DNA of 64,000 nucleotides from the NCBI GenBank assembly GCA_020086605.1, contig JACBWW010000015.1, positions 7,027,513-7,091,512 on the forward strand, read 5' to 3'. This DNA is from Lanius collurio. Its lineage: Eukaryota > Chordata > Aves > Passeriformes > Laniidae. The stretch's first letter is position 1, and each line of letters starts with the position of its first letter. Both the position numbers and the translations under genes were made by a program. Positions 14,801 through 26,353 of this stretch are shown here, in pieces. The notes beneath the pieces were generated by a model. That model did not search any database and was not told the DNA's origin. It saw only the letters and a list, made by a program, of their open reading frames with translations.

Positions 14801-15549
14801 AAAGTTTTTTCAGTGCATTTCAGTATTTATACTTGCATTAGTTAAAAACACAACATAGTCTCAGTTAAATAAAGTTTAGAGGCTCACAAATAAATGAATG
14901 AAACCAACTTCAGGTGTCCCAAAATGATTCAATTGACTAAAAGTCAACGTTACTGAATTCAGAGAAGAGATTGCAACAGATTTTTCTTGGAGGTTCTCTC
15001 TTCTTAAAATATACAGTACCAAATATGTTCAAGTTCAAAACTAGCAACCATTAACAAGCACATTTCTGATCTTTATTTTAAAAATACTGATAAACAGAAG
15101 TAAATAATTCTACTGGCACCACACTTCCAGGCCCAGCTTCATCATACAAGTTTGCTCTGTAGATTTCTTTCAGTTTTTCAAAAAAATATTAAACACGTTT
15201 GTTAAATATTTCTATTCTATATGAACCACTTCTTCCAGCTGAAAACATTCACTGAAAAGTCAGATAGCTTTATACAACTGGAAATGAAGAAGACTGTGGA
15301 GATTTTTATAGTGTTATAGCAATTAATATTACTTTCAGCAATCAGCAGAAAGTAAGAGAATGCAAGAAAGAGCAAGAGCCTCTTTACTGGTATCAACTCT
15401 TTTTCTAATAATCTGGAAGTAGATAAGCTTTACAAAACACTAACATATTTAAAAATGTATCAACAACAGCGACTATGATCTTAATTTAAAAAATGCTGCA
15501 GTATATACCATATTGAACAAGCATAGCCTCATTAGCTGTTACTTCAGAC

Positions 15550-15604
15550 AAAAAAAAAAAAAAAGAAAAAAGAAAACAGAACAGAATAAAAAAAAAAAGA
15601 AAAG
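15550..15604. repeat. A-rich low-complexity tract
   Basis: A15 is followed by A-runs broken by single G and C bases. It accounts for the lysine-rich start of an otherwise unremarkable open frame at 15513-15854. Confidence 0.95.
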
Positions 15605-16869
15605 AGCTTTTTTACTTGTCAGGTACCTCATAAAACCAACTTACAGACTTCCCCATGAGTTTTTTACTGCTAGGAAATGTTTAGCCTGCAGAAACAGCCT
15701 GGTCATGCTGTTTTACAGGTCTGGTTTCAAAAACTTTCATCTGTGGTCCAGATTTCATAAACACAGAATAGTCAGAACTGTAATAACTTTACAATTTCAC
15801 TTAAATTGCATTACAGATCGAGAGGCAGTTCATCAAAGGACATATTGCAAGTAAACCAGCAGATATGAGAGGGCGAGATAGATGTGTGCAGCATTTATCT
15901 TTCTAAACCCTGAAATATCAAGAAAGAAAAATCTTAAAAAAATGATTCTGCTACTGCAGCACTCTACTAATATTCCTCTCACTCACCCAGGGGCTTCTTA
16001 AAACAGTAGGTCAGAAATCTGCTCCTCTAAGTTGCTAGCTGAGACAAAGGTTTTAAGCAAAACATTAGCAAAGGGCACAATTCTCTCTTTTAGTCTATGA
16101 ATCTACTGAGAACAAAGCTCACGTACACACCAGCAACTGACATTTCAACACAAACAGAAAACCCATCCCCCAAAACAACAAATGTCTTCATACTTAAACT
16201 TTTAGGAGATACACTGAAATTTGAAAAAAACCCATATTTCCCAGTTCCATACCCTTATCATGGAGGAATTTTACCTAAAGAACTGTTAAAATTCATTTAG
16301 GGAACTTGAGGCAATCATTTTTTGTGCTGCATTTAAGAAGTAATGGTAGCATATGACATTAAGTGAATAAAGCTTTCTTAATTTTACTATATATAAATTA
16401 CATAAACTTTGATCAGCTATACTAAAGCATTTTTTTCACATTCTATTAAAAAGAGCCTCATTTCTCTGTATGGTTATTTTATACTAGAATGTGAATCTGC
16501 CTAGCTCAATAAAATTCAAGGATCAAAAGCTAATTAGTTGGATCCAAAACGGTCAAAGTTGATCTATTCTTCACAGCAAAAGAGAAACGTAGGGAAAAGA
16601 TGAGGAAATATTAAAATTTGCAGTATTTCAGTAACAACATTCAAAATACAACATCAAGAAGGGCTAATTAAGAGTTCACAGTCTCTCTTTGCTTTGACAC
16701 AAATTTCAGTATTCATGCCAAGGAAAACAAAAGCCTCTTATAAATGTTTATTCCTGCTAGCAATCAAACAGTACACCAAGGCAAGCAGTCCAGGTCTCCT
16801 GCTTTTGCTTCCTGTATGAACCACACTCATTAGAAGTTTCCAGTGTGAACAAAGGCAGCTGGGCCTTAC

Positions 16870-17036
16870 CTCTGTCGCTGAAGTCATCCACCAGAATGAT
16901 CTCTGCGATGAGGCTGTCCGGGGTGCGGTTGATGATGCTGTGGATGGTGCGCAAGAGCGAAGTCCAGCCTTCGTTATGGAACGGGATAATGATGCTGGTG
17001 TTTGGTAGTGCTTCCAAGTACACCTTGTGCTTACAG
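16870..17036 (-). CDS. GALNTL6: GALNTL6 internal exon (start of GT-A catalytic domain)
   Basis: This 167-base exon has one base finishing Asn, 55 codons, and one base (G) of the next codon. The acceptor is CTCCCCAG before CTG and the donor is AGAG followed by GTAAGG, so it runs from phase 2 to phase 1. The protein starts [14 protein letters not shown] and ends [37 protein letters not shown] and AEIILVDD are the first strand, helix and uridine-contacting strand of the GALNT GT-A fold (CAZy GT27). The Asp pair in LVDD is expected to contact the nucleotide, as known for the family. The metal-binding DxH motif lies in a later exon outside the window. Third codon positions are rich in G and C (many ATC, CGC, CCG), unlike the AT-rich flanks, which supports coding constraint. 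Longer open frames running past both ends are intronic read-through. GALNT10 is the nearest alternative. Confidence 0.95.
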
Positions 17037-20000
17037 CTGGGGAGGCAAGAAAGTAACTGTGTAAGCACACTGAAAATCTCAGCTGACATATCCTGTCATC
17101 CATTTGGGCAATTCAACCAACATGGTTTCTGGCATAAAACTGAACAGTGCAATCAAGCAGTATTTTCATGTGAAAATAACTGGATTGTTTACAACGCATT
17201 GCTTACAACACTGAATAAATTGGAACAATAACAAAATTTAAGTGGAATGAGTGAAAAAATCTAACTGGCTGGAATTCTTTTCCCTCACTAAAAACTTTTT
17301 CCTGAAATATGACAGATGACATATCTTCTACGACATCATTTCCAAAAAGCAAGTCCTCTTATCAAAAAGAACTCTGAAGCATAATATGAAGCTAATCTGA
17401 AATGATTGTTTGGTTTACAAAGAGAGAAACTCTAGAAAACAACTCAGTACTATCCTGGGTGATATGTGCTTACAATATGAAAAACAACAACATCCACAAA
17501 TACAACTCTACATCTACAGATCCAAAATGATTGCTCCTATTAAATATAGAGCTAAAACAACACACAATTCTGGAAATCCAGACTCATAAACAAGAAAATG
17601 TAAACAACTTTTCATCTTTGAAAACAAAGCGCTGTATTTTCAACATCTTAATTACACAGCAGGTATGGAATATCTGTGCTTAACCTGGCTGTTTTCAATA
17701 CTGAGTTATTAACACATTTCAGAAAGAAAAAAACCAAAACGCTCAAATAATGGTCATGCAAATCAGTGCCTCCTAATATCCAAAAATATTTTATGACAAA
17801 TGTTTAGATTACTGCAACTGATAGGAGCTCATCTTTCATGTTTTGTTGAAAAAGAGAAAAAAGGGACACATTCTTCTGTTGTTAACAAAGCCTGGCATTT
17901 TCACCTCTGGGGACACAGTAACTGAATGATTTCTCATTCCTCAAAAGAAAGTCACATCCTGATAAAGGTATCCCTAGAGCAGAAACTTGTCATCTTTGCA
18001 ATAAACAAACAAAATTAAAAGTTTAGACCTGCAAATTATAGGTTAAAAAAAAGGATAGATATATTTGCTCCCTGTCAGAAAGTATAATTATGCATATCAA
18101 ACACTGCTATAGGATATAATTTTAATTTACATATATTTGCAGCGTAGTTTGCATTTTTTCTTTACAAATGTCACTTAGAAATCAATATTTAACAATACAC
18201 TGTACAGCTACCACACTGATGAAATGTTCTAAAGACATAAAAATTCTTAGGTACTACAGTTGTATTTGCAAAATATTAACTGTTATGTACCTGCAAATTA
18301 AATAACTAATTTTTACATGCTTTCCTAAAAAATTAAGATTTAAATTTGTAGTTCAGACTTTTCTTCCCAAAATACAGTGAGAATTAATTTAATGATTAGA
18401 CATTTTCAGAAATAATAACTGTAGGAACTTGTTAATAATAAGCAGCTTGTTGGTAAAACATATATGCACAGCGGAAAAAAGGAGAGCTGCTTTGCAAGAA
18501 TGTGAAGTTCTGGAGAAAAGAGTGCTCATTATCTAGGGGCAGAAAAGTCTAAGTATGTATACTCAAATGTTTTGTGAGAAAAAGAAAATCTGCTGCAGAG
18601 AGAATTCTTTTTCTTATCTGTTGGAAGAAGAACAACAAATGAAACCGATTATTAATTTGTAGCTGTTTCAGTTGGCCAATTAAGAAAAACACCTACCAAA
18701 CCAACACCTCCTGTTGCCAGTTGTTTGCCAACAGGCACACTTCTTGGACTAGAACAACTGTAACTACCAGATATACAGGTCACTCTCACATGTTTTTTGA
18801 AAGCAAAAGTTGTTCCCTTTAGCATTTTCAACTCCCAGTAATTATGATTTTAAAACTAGTAAGTTTCTACCTCCATAAAATCCTAAGCCAAAAAACTCCT
18901 AAAAAACAACAACAACAAAAAAAAAACACCAAAAAAACCCACCACACAAAACCAAGCAAGAGAACTCCACATATGTCAGAGTAACAACTGCTAAAGGGTA
19001 AGAGGAAAAAAAAATACTCAAAACACCCAAACACATCAGAATGACATTTCTTTTTTAAAAGTCACCTTTCCAGTACAACAATATACCTTTTGAAAGAAGC
19101 TGTACTGAAATGTGTGTATTTGCATGGTTAATATTGCAACCATATGCATGTAAGGATGGGGAAGGTCATTGAATTTGGATAGTCTCACTGACAGCTTCAG
19201 AGTAATTACATATTCTTAAGTGATGAGAAAGAGAAGCAGCATTGATGGATTTAGTTTAAAATTATTCAATTCTTCCTGCTGAACAGATTGCTCCAAAACA
19301 GAGCCACACTTAGAAGAGGAAAGCATCTTACACTGTCTTAACATTTCTCCATCAACTTTGACCTTTAATCCTCATTTACATTTACTCTTGCTATTGCAAA
19401 GGTATCTGACTATATGTGAATTAATTTCTACTAAGAGCCACAAACCACCAAAATGTCCTTTTCTGCATTTATCAAAAAAAACTGGTCAGATTTCAAATTT
19501 ATAGAAATGAAACCTTAAATTTAATCATTTTTTACTGCTAAAGACAGTCTGATAGGTTTTATAGTAGTGCTTTACTTGCCTTTCTTCAGTAAGTGGAATT
19601 CTGCTCACTTTTAGCCCCTTGTTCTCTGACATGAGACTCTAACTATAACAGAAGATCACTATTTTAAAAAGCATAACATGAAGTCTGTTTTATATGAAAT
19701 TCTATTCAACATTGTCCACAGCAGAGTGCAGCTAGCTCTGTGCTGTCATGGGCTGCAGGACAGACCTGAAGAAAGGCTGGAATGCTCAGGAGAGGTTCAT
19801 GAATTGCAACAAAGATGCAGTTAGACCTCCACAGCTGAGACACTAGATGTACCACAAGAATAACCTATATATGTTTATAAGAATAAACATATATAATGCA
19901 TGCAGCATTTGTACAAAGCCCTTGAGTGTGCTTCTATTAGCCTGAGTTTTAGAAGCGATGCCAAATACCCTGACTGCAGAAAGACTACTTAGAAGCTAAA

Positions 20001-21814
20001 GACATTGCTTCTTGTTTTAAAAGGGAAATTCTTGAGTCTCCAAAGAAATGAAAAATTGCAATTCAAGATTCTTTCATGCTCCCTGAAGAATGAAATCTTA
20101 CCAAAATTTATTAAAATAAAAAATAAAGCAAGGTTTGCTGTAGAAAGGAAAAATACTATGTATAAGAGATTACCATAACCTCATGTACATTAAGTAAAAC
20201 CTTCTGAATTATGATATACACGTTAAATGAAACTGAACTGACTACCTGTAGGAATATTTAAAGGGCTATTGAGCAAAACTGTACCTTTTCCCAGAGCCTC
20301 AAAATTTTAGTGGAAAATTCTGTCAAACCTGTATCAATTCAGCAAATTTTAGTACTTGCACACATGACCTCCAATTGTCATCCTCCACATAAAGACACTG
20401 CAAATTGCAGACTTTAGATGAATGTGGACAGTAAGTACCATTCAAGTAGTTTGAATGGCAGAATAAAGCATCCAAAAAACATACTGACATTCACTGAGGC
20501 CTGAAATACTAGGAAATCCATAGAGGCCCAGAAATAAATCCTAAAATCAATACTAAAAAAAGGTTAGTAGATTTAAGACGGACAGATAGGCAGTTCAGCC
20601 CGCTTCAGTGAAGTAATTAAGGGTCTACTCCAAGATGTAACTCGGCATAGAAAAGATTGCTACATAGTTGATGTCAATCAACTTCACTTTAAGCTCTCCT
20701 TTTGATTATGAAATCATAGCTCAACTGATAAAGGCAAATATATTACTGAAGAGCTTTAGTATCACATCCTACTCTGAGGAATTAAAAAAGAAAAAAATCA
20801 GTGGTGAATTGAAAAATGGGTACAAATACTAGGTCTTTCAAAATAATTTCAATAGTAATGTATTATTTGCTTTTTTAAGCTTATTTCCATCAGGACTAGT
20901 TTTTGCCCTAGTGGCACTTTAAACTGGGTTAACTTTTAAAGTAACATATGACAACTCTGCACTAACAAGACTGATTTAAATGGCAAATGAAGATGACAGG
21001 TACTCTGACTCTGTTAACTCATTCTGTATATATTGTAAAATGGCTTGTTTGAATGAAATACATATTAGTATAAACACACAAAGTTTCAGAAGAGAAACTT
21101 GCCATGATATTTTATAATTTTGGGATTGAGGCAGAAAACTAAATCAGTCTACCTGAAATTAGTATATCAAACTGATTTTTCACTTTGGCTTTGATCATAA
21201 TAATTTCCATGAAAGTGTTTTCTGTAATCAGCTCCGGTTATGTATGAGTGCTCACCATTCCCATACTGATAAGAGAATAAACACTTACGGATGCTAAGAG
21301 CACATCACATTATTTGACTAGTCTTCCACTGTTTTCATTATATTTTTTCTTACTTTTTTTCCTTACCTCCTTACTTGTGTTTCTTCACATAACCAAATAG
21401 CTCAATTCAGCAGTAGTTTTAATGTTTAGTGTTTGAGACACCACTCATTCACTTTGCTCAGAAACCTAACACTACCTCTTCCTCAGCTTACCTTCTTCAG
21501 CTACAGAACTATTGCAGCTTCCTCATTAGTGGCTGATAAGTGATCATTTACAGAACTGGAGGTTTAAGTGCTCCAGTTTTGATGCCATCTTCCACAAAGT
21601 ACTCCAAAACATCCTGATCAGTCAGCTTAGCTCACACCTATGTTCACATCTCTAGGTATGTGCCATGCTACATCATCAGCACTCAGGGCACTGTAACAGT
21701 AAACATCTCACATCCTGTGGCACATCATAGCTGAATAGACCCAGACTCCCAGTCTTCTCCACAGGGTGAATTTGGGGTTTTTCCTAGCTCTACAGACTGC
21801 AAGACCAGGCTGGT

Positions 21815-21865
21815 GAATTAAAACAGCTTGCCCATTTCACAGCCAGGACTGGAATCCAGCAATGT
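21815..21865 (+). repeat. Possible ancient MIR-like SINE scrap
   Basis: CAGCTTGCCCATTTCACAGC followed by CAGGACTGGAATCCAGCA resembles the tail-proximal part of MIR/CORE-type SINEs (ACTTGCCCAAG, CACAGC, GGGATTCGAACCCAGG). The match is short and from memory only; it could be chance. Confidence 0.25.
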
Positions 21866-22095
21866 ATGAGCATTTTATCTCTGTTATCCTTTCATCATGC
21901 AGTCTCATCATATGCAAGTAACATGTCAACTCCTCTTGACCTTTAAAAGACAGTGGCTTTCAGTGTTTAGGACTATACTGCCTATACTACTGATCATCTT
22001 CAGTCAGTCTTATGGAATCCCTTACCAATAGTTTCCTTATTGGAGACTGGGAATCCAGCTTATTGCTGAATTCCACAGCAACACATTTGATCACA

Positions 22096-22105
22096 NNNNN
22101 NNNNN
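22096..22105. other. Assembly gap of 10 N
   Basis: Ten undetermined bases interrupt the intron. The round number suggests a placeholder of unknown true length. The right flank begins directly with a GC-rich self-complementary segment, which may have hindered assembly. Confidence 0.99.
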
Positions 22106-22130
22106 AGCACCCACTGGGCTCCCAGGTGCT
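22106..22130. repeat. GC-rich near-palindrome abutting the gap
   Basis: AGCACC (22106-22111) pairs with GGTGCT (22125-22130), and TGGG (22115-22118) with CCCA (22121-22124), leaving a small bulge. The structure touches the N run, and more of it may lie inside the gap. Confidence 0.7.
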
Positions 22131-24752
22131 GATAAGACCTCCATAAGCTGCCAGGACAAAAGATTTCCCAGTGAAATTTACATAGTACTTGTTTTAGCAT
22201 GTTAAAGTATTCAATTTACAGCAACAAGCTTCAGTCACACCATGTTTCTGTTCCAATCTAGTCTTGTCAACTGAGCCTGATTAAGTAGTGATAACCAGTA
22301 ATTTCTCCTGCCATTTGACAAGGCTGTAAAATTAGCTTGGGTGTGAGCTGATGGCAGGGAAAGTAATCTTTATTTTCACAGTGACTCACATCTGGGGAGA
22401 AAGCAGGCATTACTGGGTATAGGCGTCAATAAATGTCACAACACTTTACCAGAACAAGTAAACCTTCTCCAAAACATTAGTGCTACTTTCACAAAAAAGA
22501 AAAAGAAGAAAAACGATTAAATTGCACAGTAGAAATTGTTTGTGAAATTGCTATTAAAGGCAATATCAGCATGTCTTGGAAACTAAGAAGGCAAAGTCCT
22601 ATGCTCTATGTAGACTTCTGTCAGCATGGAATTCATCAAAACTGATGGAGCTGAATTAGGTGCTAGTTACTTTATGTCAAAGTGCCTTATTTTGGCTTGT
22701 CATGTACAGTCTCTTCAGCAGCACTGTGTCTCTGAAGAAATCAAAGTCTGTGAGTTTGTCTCACTTTGTCCTTCAAACCAGAAAGTTCCTCTAACCAAGG
22801 AAAGAGTGTAAGAGTCAGATAAACCATATTGAGACAAAGCACGTTTATGTTTTCAAAGTTTTGTTTCACTATACAGTGAGTTCTAAAATCATCATCACTT
22901 ATGAAGAGATGTTATAGATTTTTCAAAAAGAAATTATTAATATGCTTTAAGAAACTTATCTACTCACCTATGTGTATTAAATATGTATTGGGAAATAATA
23001 CATGTACTCATTTTATACCATCTCAAAATTCCTCATTAGCAAGGTGCCTCAAATAGACACCAGATCCTTCAGCATTCATGGGTACAACCCATCAGGCCTA
23101 TGGAGCTACTATGCCCAGTTTGCTTAAGCATAAAATAATTTTCAAAGATAGTCTTTCTGTGATCTACCTACATCTCTTCACCACTCCCTTTCACTGCAAT
23201 ACCTGGTCAGGCTTACACCTCTCTCAACACCATCAAGTGTACACAATAAAAGATAACGGGCAAGATAGGTCTGACCAGGGTCTAGAATACCAAAATCACA
23301 GCTGGTAGACAAGACAGCAAATGCTGTGAAAAAGCTGTTGGGCCTCACGAATCACATGTGCCAACAAGATCATTAAGTTCTCGTGTCTAGTACCATATCC
23401 TGTGGCCAGCAGAGCCTTCAGAAAATTGGAGCTCAAGGTTACTCACAATCAAATCAGGCAAAATAGAAGTTGCTTTTCCAATCCAGCATTGCCACACATC
23501 CGCTATCCTTACTACATGAGGGGCAACAGCTAATTGTGCTGCCACTGAAATGTACTGTTGGCTCAGTAAGGTATACTGAGGCTGTTCATAAAAATACTAT
23601 ATTAACAACATATATCATCACTTTCACCTATGAACTTCGAAGATACAAAACCCCAGAACATCTCACATTTCTCACAAATCTTAGCAAAGCTGGATGTACT
23701 TTCCAATTTTGCTATTGTATTATATGACAGTTAAAAGTTCAAGCTTTAATCATTGCCAAATGCTAATAGACTTGGCTATCCCAGATGTACAGAACTGGCT
23801 GGAGGGTAAATATGCTTCAGAATTCCTGTCCCCATTAAGTTTAGATTTCACAGTTATGTTTACTGCAGCTTGCTATTTTCTCAGCAGCGTGGGAGGATTT
23901 ACTGGATTGTAAGTAACATGCAAGGCATCTAAATGCAGGAGAACTACTTTTCCCCATGTGTACAAACAGATTATTTCTTTTATCAAATAATTTTCAGTAA
24001 ACAGGAACAGACCCATCAGGCTTGGACTCTCCTCACTGGCCTATTTAACACTGCAGCCTATTTCTCAATAAAAGGATGGAAGAGGAATCATTAATCTTCA
24101 GCCACATTTTTGCTGTTGCTGCCCTAAAAAAAAAAAAGACACACAAGCACCCAGAAAGCACTTGGGAATTATTCCATATTATTTGTTACTATCAATACAT
24201 ATCCTGCAGAAAAAGTGACAGCAGGCATGACAGAGACAGAAAGTCATAGGTTTTTTGGGGTATAATACTTTTCCTGATCCTCTTTTAAGGACCTGCACTT
24301 CAGATGGGATGCCCTGAAGCAATTGCAGAGAACAATCTGGTCAGGTTTGGGGATGGGGTCACTGCGTATCATGTTTTGGACCACATGACTTTTCACTTTC
24401 ACTACATTATTCAGTAACTACACAAAACAGTTTGAAAAGAACAGTAATTATCTCCAGCTTTTCCACTACCCACTCACTAAAAGCATAACTTGAGTTTAAA
24501 CAGTTGCTCTGTGTCCAGATAAAAAGTTAAGCTGATACTAGTAATCAGTGGTATGAAGCAATGCAACATGTGTGTGTCTGAAGACATTTCTGGTTACCCA
24601 AAATGAATGAAAACTAGAAAAAACCTTCTACTATCTTTGTTTCTTCTATTATATGATCAAAAATTCAACAGAGGAGTGATACAAACAACTAATTACTTCC
24701 ATAAGACTTATTAAATATTTGTAAGTTCAGCATACTTAAATTATTTAGTCCA

Positions 24753-24778
24753 TTTTTTTTTTTTTTTTTTTTTTTTTT
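24753..24778. repeat. T26 homopolymer
   Basis: This is the longest homopolymer in the window. On the transcribed strand it is an A26 run. No AATAAA-type signal sits just before it on the minus strand, so it is not clearly a retroposed tail. Confidence 0.95.
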
Positions 24779-24816
24779 AGTAAGGCAGGACAACCCAAGT
24801 CTGCCTTTAAGATGAG

Positions 24817-24848
24817 ATTAATTCCCTCAGACTGCTGAGGGAATTAAT
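24817..24848. repeat. Perfect 14-bp inverted repeat, 4-base loop
   Basis: ATTAATTCCCTCAG at 24817-24830 is followed by ACTG and then its exact reverse complement at 24835-24848. A further AAGAT (24809-24813) can pair with ATCTT (24857-24861) across an internal loop. It lies about 40 bases from a T26 run. The loop is short and the arm too brief for a typical microRNA precursor. I assign no function. Confidence 0.9.
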
Positions 24849-25784
24849 TGGAATTTATCTTGGAGAGTTGGATTAAAGACAAACTTTTAAATTTTAGTCT
24901 TAGGGACAATACACATAGGCTAGATTGTGACAAATACATTGTATTTATAAAAAGAAAGTAACTAAATACAATGCAATAACTACTTTTTTAGGCGATTCAG
25001 ATAGGTACTACTACCTATGTATCTAACTGTATCCCTTTCCCACGAGTCTTGTAATAGTAGCGTTTTTGCAAAGTGTACTAAAACATCATTATAAGAGCAA
25101 CTCCAAACTCTGTTAACTCTGCAACTACTCTAAAGAAACACAAAAATGGAGTCAATCAAAAAACATACTGCCAGGAGAAATCCCTCTACATAATCATTTT
25201 AACCTCTTTTAAAAATTCAATGGAGAGCAACCACACTGCATTCAAATGTTTTGAGAAAGGCATTCAGGCATTCTCTCAGCTTCTGCTACTGAAAAGGAGA
25301 GAGTTTCAGTTATGCAGAACCCACAGAATGAAATTTGGGTTTGTTATTAGAAAGAAATAAAACCTCATTAGTGTTCAGGACACAGAAGATCTAACAGCCC
25401 TTAGCTAAACCCTCTTATTTCTTTATGAAAAAGCATGTCTTCTGAGGGTTGTGAAAAATTTAATGCCTAAGAAAAAATGAACATAGATCAGACTTCTAAA
25501 AAGAAACACTGCTGGGAGCGCCAATGAAGAGCTAGTCCTTCACACAGCAACAGCAACACCAGCAAAAAAGGACTGGAAACCCTGACTCCAGCCCACACAG
25601 GCTAAAAACCAGACATTACACGAATCAAGTCAGACATTCTTGATGTATAACAAGAATGGTAAAAATTTCATTACCAATTAAATCTATCTATGCCCAGGGA
25701 AACCTTAAAAGGATGAGATTTCTTGTGATAGATTACTCAGGCAAGCTGGGAAGGATTTGCACATCTGATCTACAACTAGCCAAG

Positions 25785-26353
25785 TCATAGAATAGCTTGA
25801 GCTGGAAGAGATTCACAAGGAGCATCAAAGTCCTGCACAGGACAACTCCAAGAATCACACAATTTACCTTAGAGCATTTTTCAAACATTTCTTGAACTCT
25901 GTCAGGCTTGGTGCTGCAACCACTTCCCTGGGGAGCCTGTTCCAGTGCCTGATCACCCTCTGGGCAAAAAACACCTTTGTCTTAATATCCAACCTAAACC
26001 TCCTCTGACTCAGCCTATGCCATTCCTTAGGGTCCCGTCACTGGTAACCACAGAAGAGAGATCAGTGCCTGCCCTTTCTCTTCCCCTCACGAGGAAGGCT
26101 GACATGAGGTTTCCACTCTGTCTCCTCCAGGCTCAACAGACCAAGTGACCTCAGCCACATCTTATATGCTCCTAGATCCTTCATCTTCATGATACTCCTC
26201 TGGATGCTCTCCAGTAACTTTTTATCCCCCATATATTGTGGTGCCCAAAACCGTACAAGACTCAAGGAGAGGCTGCACCACCACAGAGTGGGACAATTCC
26301 CTCCCTTGTCTGGCTCGCAGTGCTGTGCTTGATGCACTCCAGGACATGGTTAC
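25785..26353 (-). mobile_element. CR1 LINE 3' fragment, minus strand, longest copy
   Basis: The 3' end is at TCATAGAATAGCTTGAGCTG. Upstream on the minus strand lie blocks typical of CR1, seen on the plus strand as GGAGCCTGTTCCAGTGCC, ATCACCCTCTGGGC, CTCCTCTGGATGCTCTCCAG and GCACTCCAGGACATGGT. At about 570 bases it reaches further into the element than the two copies near 3-5 kb, but it still ends in the untranslated or extreme C-terminal portion. The 91-codon minus-strand frame within it is not a convincing reverse-transcriptase fragment. Confidence 0.92.

Larger units (their letters stand above)
1..16869 (-). other. GALNTL6: GALNTL6 intron, downstream part (open at left edge)
   Basis: This is the intron after the catalytic-start exon; it opens with GTAAGG and runs off the left end of the window, so it is at least 16.9 kb. 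It contains a cluster of interspersed repeats between about 2.0 and 4.7 kb (one LTR-type element and two CR1 tails) and short homopolymers. The rest is AT-rich unique-looking DNA. I looked for the exon that should carry the DxH motif (DSH in this subgroup) and did not find it. The longest open frame here, 146 codons at 13613-14053, resembles nothing I know. Confidence 0.8.

Noticed and set aside
16845..17231. 128-codon frame antisense to the 16.9 kb exon
   Set aside because: It is the complement of a constrained GALNTL6 exon, whose codon bias suppresses stops on the other strand; the part beyond the exon shows no coding signal.
26062..26337. 91-codon minus-strand frame in the sense direction of a CR1 copy, considered as reverse-transcriptase remnant
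   Set aside because: It covers the 3' region of CR1 and shows no catalytic or conserved LINE protein motif.
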